Source of the DNA: Petrosia ficiformis | Lineage: Eukaryota > Porifera > Demospongiae > Haplosclerida > Petrosiidae | Length of the DNA stretch: 64,000 nucleotides | Assembly (NCBI GenBank): GCA_947044365.1 | Contig: OX345636.1 | Coordinates: 56,771,746-56,835,745, forward strand | Direction: 5' to 3' | The notes under the pieces: generated by a model | The model's input: the letters and a program-made list of their open reading frames with translations, nothing else | What the model was told of the DNA's origin: nothing | Database searches by the model: none | Program-made: the position numbers and the translations under genes | Shown here: positions 29,426 to 41,509 of the stretch, one piece after another | How the letters are laid out: every line of letters starts with the position of its first letter | How positions within the stretch are numbered: position 1 is the stretch's first letter

Positions 29426-29588
29426 CACATGTATTATGTGTATATGTGTGTATTATTATTATCTCTTAATATATAGTGAGAATGAATCACTTCAAGAGTA
29501 CCAGACATGAAGATTAGGGGTTTATCTTGTCATACTGTCCTACATCAGTCACGTGATAATCCACTCACTCAATAAAATTTAATACATA

Positions 29589-29690
29589 ATGTATCATGAA
29601 CATGAAAAACAAGGACTTCAGATTTATACTGATCCTGATTATATCTATCATCTTTGGATTGAGGATCAGAATCAACAACATGAGAAATAG
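29589..29690 (+). CDS. small ORF, 33 codons, unrecognised
   Basis: ATG 29589 to TAG 29688-29690. It encodes a charged, aromatic peptide with HEKQGLQIYTDPDYIYHLWI. It looks protein-like and could be the last exon of a decayed + strand gene (an alternative acceptor, ACTTCAG, lies inside it). No homologue recognised. Confidence 0.2.
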   Translation: MYHEHEKQGLQIYTDPDYIYHLWIEDQNQQHEK

Positions 29691-30187
29691 AAGAAAAGAG
29701 TTAGTTGATATCTAGTACATGAGCTCATATGATCATTAGTCATGTGATATTTAATAGATTTGACCATAGTCGTGATATCTAATAGATGTGATATCTAGTA
29801 GATGTGTTATTGAGTCATGTAATATCTAGTAGATCAGTCATGAGTCATGTGATATCATATGATCATATTTGCATATTTGATTCCATTGCCATTTACATAC
29901 TCACCATTCCACCATTTTGTAAAGCATTCCAACAAACTTTAATGACATCCGAAAACGTTTATGGGAATTACAAGTTCATTAATTTTGACATGTGTAGACA
30001 TCAACAGGTTATAAAGGGTTAAGGTGTATCTTCCATTTTGCATTTTGAAATGGACTGTATAATATGATTCAATGATTATAATAATTATACAATGTACGTA
30101 ATATAATTATACATGTAATTATATGTATATTATATTAAGATCTGGTGGTCACTTCAAACTCATGGTTCACATTTCATGAAGTACTAT

Positions 30188-30236
30188 AAATAAAGATTCA
30201 GAAAAGTATGATGTACACATTTCTGAATCTTTATTT
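30188..30236. terminator. perfect hairpin with AATAAA on both strands
   Basis: 17-bp arms AAATAAAGATTCAGAAA (30188-30204) and its exact inverse (30220-30236) around a 15-nt loop. Each strand carries AATAAA, so it could give poly(A) signals in both directions. Alternatively it is a tiny MITE relic. Confidence 0.4.
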
Positions 30237-30542
30237 CATTTGTCTGTTTATCATTCTGTATTACTCACCATTTTGATACTATCCTCTTAGAATGATCATG
30301 TTTCTGTGTGTAATATACCTCACTGTAATTATTAGAGGAAAGATGATTCATTTATCATCTCCAGAGGATCTTGTACTTGTTAATAAGGTATATCAACTAT
30401 TTATAATCTATTCATTATTACATCCTCATTTATTTCTTTATTTATCATTAGTCCTTCTATCAATTCTTTCATCACCAAATTGTCTATCTATCTAATTATA
30501 TATCTGTATATCTATCCATCCATCCAATATCCATACATTCTA

Positions 30543-30735
30543 GTGATGCAATGATAAGAGATTTTCCTGATATTCCAATAAACAGATAATTACTTTAGAT
30601 ATGTACCAATAACCGATATCAATCCAATACTATATCTACATGTACCTACAGGTTTCTGATTCTTTCAACGAAAAACATCATTTTCTCAATAATTATGAGT
30701 GTCATAAAAGCAATTAATGATGCTATGATCACAAG
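30543..30735. mobile_element. 5' fragment of the 25.5-kb hAT-type MITE family
   Basis: Shares with 25497-25748 the order TAGTGAT, AGATTTTNCNG, GATAATTACTTTAG, ATGTACC(A/G)ATAAC and ATAAAAGCAATTAATGATG. The 3' end is lost. Confidence 0.75.
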
Positions 30736-30764
30736 AAATTACATAATTGTTTAACTATCCACTT

Positions 30765-31075
30765 ACCCATCCATCCATCCATCCATCCATCATCCATCAA
30801 TCATGAATCCAACCATTCATCCAACCATTCATCCATCCATTCATCCATCCATTCATCCATTAACTATCCACTTACCCATCCATCCATCTATCCATGCATC
30901 CATTAACTATCCACCAATCCATTCATCCATCCATCTATCTCTCTATCTATCTTTCATCTATCTATTGATCTATCTACATGACCATATGTATGTTTATATA
31001 TCTGTTACTTGTAATACATTCATCCATCCACAATTATTTATTCATTTATTCATCCATTGATATCACATATATCTA
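30765..31075. repeat. (CATC)n/(CATTCATC)n simple repeat
   Basis: Degenerate CATCCATCCATT and CTATCTAT runs. Confidence 0.9.
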
Positions 31076-31415
31076 TCTATCTATTTCTCAGATATATCTT
31101 CTCAATATAAAGACATGATTACACAGTAATTCTCATTTGTAAAAGTACATATACCTACATAACATATATCTGTCTGTCTGTTTGTCAATGTATGTACATG
31201 TAAATATTTATATGTAATTATATAAAATTATATTATAATTATTACAGTATATATTTTTATATGTAGTGTGTAAAATGAGTATAGAACATTGATGATGAGG
31301 AGAAAGAAACTGAACTTATTGATAAGATCATGACTCTATCATAAGGTTTGGATTTAGTTCCGTTCTACATGTACATATGAGTGAGATGTTTGATTTGGAC
31401 CCTGCCAGCTGAGCT

Positions 31416-31489
31416 GCCTTGGTAGCTCAGTTGGTAAGAGCATCTGTCCGGAGTGCAGAGTGTCGTGGGTTCGAATCCCACCTGAGGCA
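31416..31489 (+). tRNA. tRNA-like sequence, anticodon loop CCGGAGT (SINE head, copy 1)
   Basis: It folds as a class I cloverleaf: acceptor GCCTTGG/CTGAGGC, D stem GCTC/GAGC, anticodon stem TCTGT/GCAGA, T arm GTGGG-TTCGAAT-CCCAC. Box A (TAGCTCAGTTGG) and box B (GGTTCGAATCC) are intact, so Pol III transcription is plausible. Position 33 is C instead of T, and the GGA (Ser) anticodon conflicts with the short variable loop, so this is probably a SINE head and not a working tRNA. Confidence 0.5.
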
Positions 31490-31522
31490 ACTCATTTTTT
31501 CATTTTTCATTTGCCTCAGGTG

Positions 31523-31561
<39 letters not shown>

Positions 31562-31713
31562 CTCATCTCAGTATTATCATGTATATACTTAGGTTTAGTG
31601 TTTGGCGTCTTGGTGGTTTAATTACCCCGGCCTTCGCTTGTATACCGGTTTAGTTAGCCTGTTCACACAGGTGTATGAGTGAGATGTTTGATTTGGACCC
31701 TGCCAGCTGAGCT

Positions 31714-31787
31714 GCCTTGGTAGCTCAGTTGGTAAGAGCATCTGTCCGGAGTGCAGAGTGTCGTGGGTTCGAATCCCACCTGAGGCA
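31714..31787 (+). tRNA. tRNA-like sequence (SINE head, copy 2)
   Basis: Identical by eye to the copy at 31416, inside the second tandem unit. Confidence 0.5.
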
Positions 31788-33653
31788 ACTCATTTTTTCA
31801 TTTTTCATTTGCCTCAGGTGTCTTTCTTTCTTTCTTTCTCTCATCTCAGTATTATCATGTACTAATATCAAGTGGCATATGTACATGTACTAATATCAAG
31901 TGGTATATGTATACATGTACTAATATCAAGTGGTATATGTATACATGTACTAATATCAAGTGGTATATGTACGTGTACTAATATCAAGTGGTATATGTAC
32001 AAGTGCTAATATCAAGTGGTATATGTACAGGTACTAATATCAAGTGGCATATGTATACGTGTACTAATATCAAGTGGTATGTGTATATGTACATGTACTC
32101 ATATTGAGTGGTATATGTATTCATGTACTAATATCAAGTTGTATATGTATACATGTACTAATATCAAGTGGTATATGTACCTGTACTAATATCAAGTGGT
32201 ATATATACATGCACTAATATCAACTGGTATATGTATACATGTACTAATATCAAGTGGTATATGTACAAGTGCTAATATCAAGTGGTATATGTACAGGTAC
32301 TAATATCAAGTGGCATATGTATACATGTACTAATATCAAGTGGTATGTGTATATGTACATGTACTAATATTGAGTGGTATATGTATTCATGTACTAATAT
32401 CAAGTGGTATATGTATACATGTACTAATATCAGGTGGTATATGTACATGTACTAATATCAAGGGATATATGTACATGTACTAATATCAAGTGGTATGTGT
32501 ACATGTACTAATATCAAGTGGTATGTGTACATGTACTAATATCAAGTGGTATATGTACATGTACTAATATCAAGTGGTATATGTACAAGCACTAATATCA
32601 AGTGGTATGTGTACATGTAGTAATATCAAGTGGTATGTGTACATGTACTAATATCAAGTGGTATATGTACATGTACTAATATCAAGTGGTATATGTACAT
32701 GTACTAATATCAAGTGGTATATGTACATGTACTAATATCAAGTGGTATGTGTACATGTAGTAATATCTTGATATTACTACATGGTATGTGTACATGTACT
32801 AATATCAAGTGGTATATGTACCTGTACTAATATCAAGTGGTATATATACATGCACTAATATCAACTGGTATATGTATACATGTACTAATATCAAGTGGTA
32901 TATGTACATGTACTAATATCAAATGGTATATGTATTCATGTACTAATATCAAGTGGTATGTGTACATGTACTAATATCAAGTGGTATATGTACATGTACT
33001 AATATCAAGTGGTATATGTACATGTACTAATATCAAGTGATATATGTACCTGTACTAATATCAAGTGGTATATATACATGCACTAATATCAAGTGGTATG
33101 TGTACATGTAGTAATATCTTGATATTACTACATGGTATGTGTACATGTACTAATATCAAGTGGTATATGTACCTGTACTAATATCAAGTGGTATATATAC
33201 ATGCACTAATATCAACTGGTATATGTATACATGTACTAATATCAAGTGGTATATGTACATGTACTAATATCAAATGGTATATGTATTCATGTACTAATAT
33301 CAAGTGGTATGTGTACATGTACTAATATCAAGTGGTATATGTACATGTACTAATATCAAGTGGTATATGTACATGTACTAATATCAAGTGATATATGTAC
33401 CTGTACTAATATCAAGTGGTATATATACATGCACTAATATCAACTGGTATATGTATACATGTACTAATATCAAGTGGTATATGTACGTGTACTAATATCA
33501 AGTGGTATATGTACAAGTGCTAATATCAAGTGGTATATGTACAGGTACTAATATCAAGTGGCATATGTATACGTGTACTAATATCAAGAGGTATGTATAT
33601 ATGTACATGTACTAATATTGAGTGGTATATGTATTCATGTACTAATATCAAGT

Positions 33654-34693
33654 CAGAGCTAAAAATAACATCCGGACAACGGTCAATTTCCGTGCAAATC
33701 TCGGTCATGGCCACTCAAATAATAGCACACTTGGTCATTATGTCCAGACAAAATTTTGAAAAATGCATGATATAATTAACTAGCTAACAACACAAGAATT
33801 CTTACATTGATGAAGACTTTTTTGTTGTCAAAGATAGTTATTTAAACACTCCATCTTTTAACCATCTAAGTTGCGTTTTTCTTTTACATCTGTCTTCTCC
33901 ATTTTTTCATGTTTGCTTAAGCAGCATAATTAAGCGCGCATGCGCAAAGCATACACACATGTGTGAGTTATTATAGTGTAACAGCTGTTAAAGCTTTGAA
34001 GTGTTTTTATAATGAAGCGAAGCCATTCAGGGCAAGATGTTGATGAGCCTTCTAAGAAAAGAAGTGTTACCCATTTAACCTTTACAAAGTGGCAGACAGA
34101 GCTGGACAAGGAGCTTCAGACTATGTCCTGGCTGGACTGTGAAGTAAAGAATGAAGGTGTGAAGAAGATGGTAACCAAGCTGTCTTGTAAAGTGTGTCGC
34201 AAATTTAAATCTAAGATTGCTGGTCGGCGAAATTATAGTAATAAGTGGATTGTGGGAGCTGACTCTGTTCGCACCAGCAATATTAAAGACCATGCAGGGA
34301 CTGATCAACTTTGGTGGAGTGACAAGGTTAGAAGGCCAAACCAAAGGCCCAGGAAAGATTATGCTGCACGTTGCTCATCCTCCACTAACGATATTTCTCC
34401 AGACGACTCAGGTGAAGAAAGTGATGCTGGTACAGAACTGCTTCAGGAGTGGGATGACTGGATAGACAAATAATTAATTGCATTATAGGCATTAACTCCA
34501 TGTACAACTCTTTTTTTTTCGATACAGTGACACTGTATTGAGTTATACATGGAGCTAATCGTACATTATTGTCTAATTATCTATTTAATATATCATTAAG
34601 TGATGACCACTCAAAATAACCCAATGTCCGGGCAAATTTCAATATGTCTGGACAAAGTGACCAGTCAACATGTGAATGTTATTTTTAGCTCTG
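33654..34693 (+). mobile_element. 1040-bp TIR element, copy 1
   Basis: Inverted ends CAGAGCTAAAAATAACAT / ATGTTATTTTTAGCTCTG, flanked by CAAGT on both sides (33649-33653, 34694-34698). CAG..CTG termini suggest the hAT superfamily; a 5-bp duplication fits the hAT5-type groups. It carries one ORF (34012-34473) and a strong hairpin (about 34494-34556, CTCCATGTA..TACATGGAG) but no full transposase. Confidence 0.85.
34012..34473 (+). CDS. 153-aa zinc-finger-like protein of the TIR element (copy 1)
   Basis: The ORF runs ATG 34012 to TAA 34471-34473. It has a basic start with KKR (possible nuclear signal), TFTKWQTELDKEL, the pair C-K-V-C (LSCKVCRKFKSK), NKWIVGADSVRTSNIKDHAG, and an acidic Ser-rich tail ending WDDWIDK. 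The order W..E......L.C..C.........N.WI.G....R.SN..DH is the N-terminal zinc-binding module found in hAT-derived proteins of the ZNF862/C17orf113 type (family recall, not checked). The catalytic transposase part is absent. It may bind element ends, or be a regulatory relic. Confidence 0.65.
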   Translation: MKRSHSGQDVDEPSKKRSVTHLTFTKWQTELDKELQTMSWLDCEVKNEGVKKMVTKLSCKVCRKFKSKIAGRRNYSNKWIVGADSVRTSNIKDHAGTDQLWWSDKVRRPNQRPRKDYAARCSSSTNDISPDDSGEESDAGTELLQEWDDWIDK

Positions 34694-35368
34694 CAAGTGG
34701 TATATGTATACATGTACTAATATCAAGTGGTATATGTACATGTACTAATATCAAGTGGTATATGTACAAGCACTAATATCAAGTGGTATGTGTACATGTA
34801 CTAATATCAAGTGGTATATGTACCTGTACTAATATCAAGTGGTATATGTACAGGTACTAATATCAAGTGGCATATGTATACGTGTACTAATATCAAGTGG
34901 TATGTGTATATGTACATGTACTAATATTGAGTGGTATATGTATTCATGTACTAATATCAAGTGGTATATGTACATGTACTAATATCAAATGGTATATGTA
35001 TTCATGTACTAATATCAAGTGGTATGTGTACATGTACTATTATCAAGTGGTATATGTACATGTACTAATATCAAGTGGTATATGTACATGTACTAATATC
35101 AAGTGATATATGTACCTGTACTAATATCAAGTGGTATATATACATGCACTAATATCAACTGGTATATGTATACATGTACTAATATCAAGTGGTATATGTA
35201 CGTGTACTAATATCAAGTGGTATATGTACAAGTGCTAATATCAAGTGGTATATGTACAGGTACTAATATCAAGTGGCATATGTATACGTGTACTAATATC
35301 AAGAGGTATGTATATATGTACATGTACTAATATTGAGTGGTATATGTATTCATGTACTAATATCAAGT

Positions 35369-36408
35369 CAGAGCTAAAAATAACATCCGGACAACGGTCA
35401 ATTTCCGTGCAAATCTCGGTCATGGCCACTCAAATAATAGCACACTTGGTCATTATGTCCAGACAAAATTTTGAAAAATGCATGATATAATTAACTAGCT
35501 AACAACACAAGAATTCTTACATTGATGAAGACTTTTTTGTTGTCAAAGATAGTTATTTAAACACTCCATCTTTTAACCATCTAAGTTGCGTTTTTCTTTT
35601 ACATCTGTCTTCTCCATTTTTTCATGTTTGCTTAAGCAGCATAATTAAGCGCGCATGCGCAAAGCATACACACATGTGTGAGTTATTATAGTGTAACAGC
35701 TGTTAAAGCTTTGAAGTGTTTTTATAATGAAGCGAAGCCATTCAGGGCAAGATGTTGATGAGCCTTCTAAGAAAAGAAGTGTTACCCATTTAACCTTTAC
35801 AAAGTGGCAGACAGAGCTGGACAAGGAGCTTCAGACTATGTCCTGGCTGGACTGTGAAGTAAAGAATGAAGGTGTGAAGAAGATGGTAACCAAGCTGTCT
35901 TGTAAAGTGTGTCGCAAATTTAAATCTAAGATTGCTGGTCGGCGAAATTATAGTAATAAGTGGATTGTGGGAGCTGACTCTGTTCGCACCAGCAATATTA
36001 AAGACCATGCAGGGACTGATCAACTTTGGTGGAGTGACAAGGTTAGAAGGCCAAACCAAAGGCCCAGGAAAGATTATGCTGCACGTTGCTCATCCTCCAC
36101 TAACGATATTTCTCCAGACGACTCAGGTGAAGAAAGTGATGCTGGTACAGAACTGCTTCAGGAGTGGGATGACTGGATAGACAAATAATTAATTGCATTA
36201 TAGGCATTAACTCCATGTACAACTCTTTTTTTTTCGATACAGTGACACTGTATTGAGTTATACATGGAGCTAATCGTACATTATTGTATAATTATCTATT
36301 TAATATATCATTAAGTGATGACCACTCAAAATAACCCAATGTCCGGGCAAATTTCAATATGTCTGGACAAAGTGACCAGTCAACATGTGAATGTTATTTT
36401 TAGCTCTG
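35369..36408 (+). mobile_element. 1040-bp TIR element, copy 2 (segmental duplicate)
   Basis: Same element at an exact 1715-bp offset from copy 1, with identical flanking satellite monomers, so it was copied by tandem duplication and not by a second insertion. I saw one substitution (C at 34573, A at 36288). Confidence 0.9.
35727..36188 (+). CDS. 153-aa zinc-finger-like protein of the TIR element (copy 2)
   Basis: Identical in translation to the ORF at 34012-34473, intact from ATG to TAA. Confidence 0.65.
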   Translation: MKRSHSGQDVDEPSKKRSVTHLTFTKWQTELDKELQTMSWLDCEVKNEGVKKMVTKLSCKVCRKFKSKIAGRRNYSNKWIVGADSVRTSNIKDHAGTDQLWWSDKVRRPNQRPRKDYAARCSSSTNDISPDDSGEESDAGTELLQEWDDWIDK

Positions 36409-39400
36409 CAAGTGGTATATGTATACATGTACTAATATCAAGTGGTATATGTACATGTACTAATATCAAGTGGTATATGTACAAGCACTAATATCAAGTG
36501 GTATGTGTACATGTACTAATATCAAGTGGTATATGTACCTGTACTAATATCAAGTGGTATATGTACATTACTAATATCAAGTGGCATATGTATACGTGTA
36601 CTAATATCAAGTGGTATGTGTATATGTACATGTACTAATATTGAGTGGTATATGTATTCATGTACTAATATCAAGTGGTATATGTACATGTACTAATATC
36701 AAATGGTATATGTATTCATGTACTAATATCAAGTGGTATGTGTACATGTACTAATATCAAGTGGTATATGTACATGTACTAATATCAAGTGGTATATGTA
36801 CATGTACTAATATCAAGTGATATATGTACCTGTACTAATATCAAGTGGTATATATACATGCACTAATATCAACTGGTATATGTATACATGTACTAATATC
36901 AAGTGGTATATGTACATGTACTAATATCAAGTGGTATATGTACATGTACTAATATCAAGTGGTATATGTACCTGTACTAATATCAAGTGGTATATATACA
37001 TGCACTAATATCAACTGGTACATGTATACATGTACTAATATCAAGTGGTATATGTACGTGTACTAATATCAAGTGGTATATGTACAAGTGCTAATATCAA
37101 GTGGTATATGTACAGGTACTAATATCAAGTGGCATATGTATACGTGTACTAATATCAAGTGGTATGTGTATATGTACATGTACTAATATTGAGTGGTATA
37201 TGTATTCATGTACTAATATCAAGTGGTATATGTATACATGTACTAATATCAAGTGGTATATGTACATGTACTAATATCAAGTGGTATGTGTACATGTAGT
37301 AATATCTTGATATTACTACATGGTATGTGTACATGTACTAATATCAAGTGGTATATGTACATGTACTAATATCAAGTGGTATATATACATGCACTAATAT
37401 CAACTGGTATATGTATACATGTACTAATATCAAGTGGTATATGTACATGTACTAATATCAAATGGTATATGTATTCATGTACTAATATCAAGTGGAATGT
37501 GTACATGTACTAATATCAAGTGGTATATGTACATGTACTAATATCAAGTGGTATATGTACATGTCCTAATATCAAGTGGTATATGTACATGTACTAATAT
37601 CAAGTGGTATATGTACCTGTACTAATATCAAGTGGTATATATACATGCACTAATATCAACTGGTATATGTATACATGTACTAATATCAAGTGGTATATGT
37701 ACGTGTACGAATATCAAGTGGTATATGTACAAGTGCTAATATCAAGTGGTATATGTACAGGTACTAATATCAAGTGGCATATGTATACGTGTACTAATAT
37801 CAAGTGGTATGTATATATGTACATGTACTAATATTGAGTGGTATATGTATTCATGTACTAATATCAAGTGGTATATGTATACATGTACTAATATCAAGTG
37901 GTATATGTACATGTACTAATATCAAGTGGTATATGTACAAGCACTAATATCAAGTGGTATGTGTACATGTACTAATATTGAGTGGTATATGTATTGATGT
38001 ACTAATATCAAGTGGTATATGTATTCATGTACTAATATCAAGTGGTATGTGTACATGTACTAATATCAAGTGGTATATGTACATGTACTAATATCAAGTG
38101 GTATATGTACATATACATGCACTAATATCAAGTGGTATATGTATACATGTACTAATATCAAGTGGTATATGTACAAGTGCTAATATCAAGTGGTATATGT
38201 ACAGGTACTAATATCAAGTGGCATATGTATACGTGTACTAATATCAAGTGGTATGTGTATATGTACATGTACTAATATTGAGTGGTATATGTATTCATGT
38301 ACTAATATCAAGTGGTATATGTATACATGTACTAATATCAGGTGGTATATGTACATGTACTAATATCAAGTGGTATATGTATTCATGTACTAATATCAAG
38401 TGGTATGTGTACATGTACTAATATCAAGTGGTATATGTACATGTACTAATATCAAGTGGTATATGTACATTTACTAATATCAAGTGGTATATGTACATGT
38501 ACTAATATCAAGTGGTATATGTACATGTACTAATATCAAGTGGTATATGTATATGTACTAATATCAAGTGGTATATGACATGTACTAATATCAAGTGGTA
38601 TATGTACAAGCACTAATATCAAGTGGTATATGTACGTGTACTAATATCAAGTGGTATATGTACAAGTGCTAATATCAAGTGGTATATGTACAGGTACTAA
38701 TATCAAGTGGCATATGTATACGTGTACTAATATCAAGTGGTATGTGTATATGTACATGTACTAATATTGAGTGGTATATGTACATGTACTAATATCAAGT
38801 GGTATATGTATTCATGTACTAATATCAAGTGGTATGTGTACATGTACTAATATCAAGTGGTATATGTACATGTACTAATATCAAGTGGTATATGTACATG
38901 TACTAATATTAAGTGGTATATGTACATGTACTAATATCAAGTGGTATATGTACCTGTACTAATATCAAGTGGTATATATACATGCACTAATATCAACTGG
39001 TATATGTATACATGTACTAATATCAAGTGGTATATGTACATGTACTAATATCAAGTGGTATATGTACAAGTGCTAATATCAAGTGGTATATGTACAGGTA
39101 CTAATATCAAGTGGTATGTGTACATGTACTAATATCAAGTGGTATATGTACATGTACTAATATCAAGTGGTATGTGTATATGTACATGTACTAATATTGA
39201 GTGGTATATGTATTCATGTACTAATATCAAGTGGTATATGTATACATGTACTAATATCAGGTGGTATATGTACATGTACTAATATCAAGTGATATATGTA
39301 TTCATGTACTAATATCAAGTGGTATGTGTACATGTACTAATATCAAGTGGTATATGTACATGTACTAATATCAAGTGGTATGTGTACATGTACTAATATC

Positions 39401-40135
39401 AAGTGGTATGTGCACATGTACTAATATCAAGTGGTATATGTACATGTACTAATATCAAGTGGTATATGTACAAGCACTAATATCAAGTGGTATGTGTACA
39501 TGTAGTAATATCAAGTGGTATGTGTACATGTACTAATATCAAGTGGTATATGTACATGTACTAATATCAAGTGGTATATGTACATGTACTAATATCAAGT
39601 GGTATATGTACAAGCACTAATATCAAGTGGTGTGTGTACATGTAGTAATATCAAGTGGTATGTGTACATGTACTAATATCAAGTGGTATATGTACATGTA
39701 CTAATATCAAGTGGTATATGTACATGTACTAATATCAAGTGGTATATGTACATGTACTAATATCAAGTTTGTATATGTACATGTACTAATATCAAGTGGT
39801 ATATGTATACATGTACTAATATCAAGTGGTATGTGTATATGTACATGTACTAATATTGAGTGGTATATGTATTCATGTACTAATATCAAGTGGTATATGA
39901 CATGTACTAATATCAAGTGGTATATGTACATGTACTAATATCAAGTGGTATATGTACATGTACTAATATCAAGTGGCATATGTACATGTACTAATATCAA
40001 GTGGTATATGTACATGTACTAATATCAAGTGGTATGTGTACATGTACTATTGTCAAGTGGTATATATGTATGTGTACATGTACTGTACTAATATCAAGTA
40101 GTATATGTACATGTACATGTACTAAATAAAGTTGT

Positions 40136-40850
40136 ATATGTATCTACATGTACTGAAATATATTGGTACATTTTCTAATGTACATGTAATAATGTACATG
40201 TAATAATTTGGCAACAATCCATCAAAGCTAAAGTACTATTTAAACTTGTCATTTGCTCAAAAATATGGGTATGGGACGTAATTATTTAATTAGCCCTGTA
40301 TTTTGATATTTTCATGTGCAAAATATTGTGATACCGTACCATGATGTAGAAATGAATTTCAAATTTTAACTAAATACCGGTATACTGCCCAGCCATACTT
40401 ACATATACACAACACTTTAAATACACATAGAGACATTTGTATATCTATATTTACACGCCTTCATTTACAAAATATGTGGTATAAGCAATGAATATATGTA
40501 CTTATTAACCGACCCCAACCTTTGTGTTTATCTTCTGTGTGTTTATCTGTCCTTGTGTTCGTGTTTTGGTTGTAGTCCAAACAACAATAGTTATCCTCCG
40601 CAAGTGATTGTATGAATTTATTTATCACAGGTCACATGATCAGCAATAATGTTGTGTTAAAATGGTTTAGTCGTGTTTAAATGCTTAATTAACGTTTGTT
40701 ATTAATCATTGTTGAAATATGGGTGTGGTTAACAACTCAAACATCCAAGTTTATTTTGGTCAGATGTACATGTAATTATTTGTATATGTACATGTAGTTA
40801 GTTTATATGTATATCTACATGCAATACTATATGTGTGTATGTACATTGTA
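40136..40850. other. no supported gene
   Basis: Includes an eroded hAT-like end (ATACCGGTATACTGCCCAGCC near 40372-40394). The block CAGGTCACATGATCAGCAAT (40629-40648) is present inverted at 43679-43698, perhaps as ends of another dispersed element. Confidence 0.4.
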
Positions 40851-40854
40851 TTAT

Positions 40855-41240
40855 TATGTCTAGGTCTGTGTGTGTGAGTGTGTGTCTATGTCTTAGTCTA
40901 TGTGTGTGTGTGTCTATGACTGTGTGCGTGAGTATGCATGTGTGTGTGTGTGTGTACGTGTCTATGTCTAGGCCTATGTGTGTGTCTGTGTCTGTATGTG
41001 AGTATGCATGTGCGTGTTTATATGTCTGTGTGTGTGTGTGAGTATGCATGTGTGTGTCTATGTCTAGGTCTGTGTGTGTGTGTCTATGTCTGTGTGTGTG
41101 AGTATGCATGTCTGTGCCTATGTCTGTGTGTGTGAGTATGCTTGTGTGTGTCTGTCTAGGTCTGTGTTTGTGTCTATGTTTGTGTGTGTGAGTATGCATG
41201 TGTGTGTGTTTGTGTCTAAGTGTGTGTGTGTAAGTTTGTA
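40855..41240. repeat. (TG)n-rich repeat with GTGTGTCTATGTCTAGG units
   Basis: Degenerate TGTG/TATGTCT units. The 196-codon - strand frame (40798-41388) is mostly Thr-His repeat translation, although its first 45 codons (41388-41255) look non-repetitive. Confidence 0.9.
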
Positions 41241-41509
41241 TCTGATTGATCTTTGTGGAAACTCGCCGACCGTAGTCCAGTTCCCACAATAGAACAGGTA
41301 GATAGTGACCTTTCTTGTCAGTGTCACGAGACCTCAGTCTGTCCAGAGAGCTTACTGAACCCGAACTTGTCTTATATTTGAATTTCATATCAAACTCTAC
41401 TAGTTCCCAGCAATAAATTCAGAACTTTGGCTTTGGGACTTTAAGTTTAATTATAATTGCTTTCCCTGAAAATTTATTGCTTATTCTGTTTTTGTTTAAC
41501 TCATCAAAT

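Larger units (their letters stand above)
30291..31345 (+). pseudogene. candidate signal-anchor exons (30291-30387, 31285-31345), possibly the 5' end of the MGAT1-like locus
   Basis: After acceptor CCTCTTAG, ATG 30292 opens 32 codons: a hydrophobic anchor (IMFLCVIYLTVII), a basic residue, then a stem-like segment ending VLVNK at a phase-0 GTATAT donor. A second segment at 31285-31345 joins in phase (NIDDEEKETELIDKIMTLS) but meets TAA at 31342. A short cytoplasmic tail, one anchor and an acidic stem are what a type II Golgi enzyme such as MGAT1 would have, and the MGAT1 exons lie downstream on the same strand. The link is inference. Confidence 0.3.
31376..31860. repeat. tandem duplication (298-bp offset) of a tRNA-SINE unit
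   Basis: Copy 1 starts at 31376 and copy 2 at 31674, both with GAGTGAGATGTTTGATTTGG, a tRNA-like head, the tail TTGCCTCAGGTGTC and (TTTC)n. The tail with (TTTC)n also occurs alone at 43103-43150, so this is a dispersed family and not a unique locus. Confidence 0.85.
31860..40135. repeat. 8.3-kb minisatellite array, ~28-bp unit
   Basis: Over 230 copies of TACTAATATCAAGTGGTATA plus TGTACATG (28 bp, with 26-34 bp variants). Variant monomers (ATTGAGTGG, GTATTCATG, CAACTGG) recur in the same order, so the array has higher-order structure; for example, an inverted monomer at 32761 recurs at 33112 and 37300. Two copies of a TIR element interrupt it. Several Cys/Thr/Tyr ORFs are repeat translations. 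Confidence 0.95.

Noticed and set aside
31416..31787. Two functional tRNA-Ser genes
   Set aside because: Short variable loop, C33 and SINE-like tails with (TTTC)n argue against functional tRNA-Ser. Kept only as tRNA-like features.
34075..34465. ORFs of 82-89 codons overlapping the 153-aa ORF (also at 35790-36180)
   Set aside because: Antisense or other-frame shadows without motifs; the 153-aa frame carries the zinc-finger pattern.
40798..41388. 196-codon - strand ORF rich in Thr-His
   Set aside because: Most of it is read-through of a (TG)n-type repeat. Only the first ~45 codons look non-repetitive, and I cannot match them to anything.
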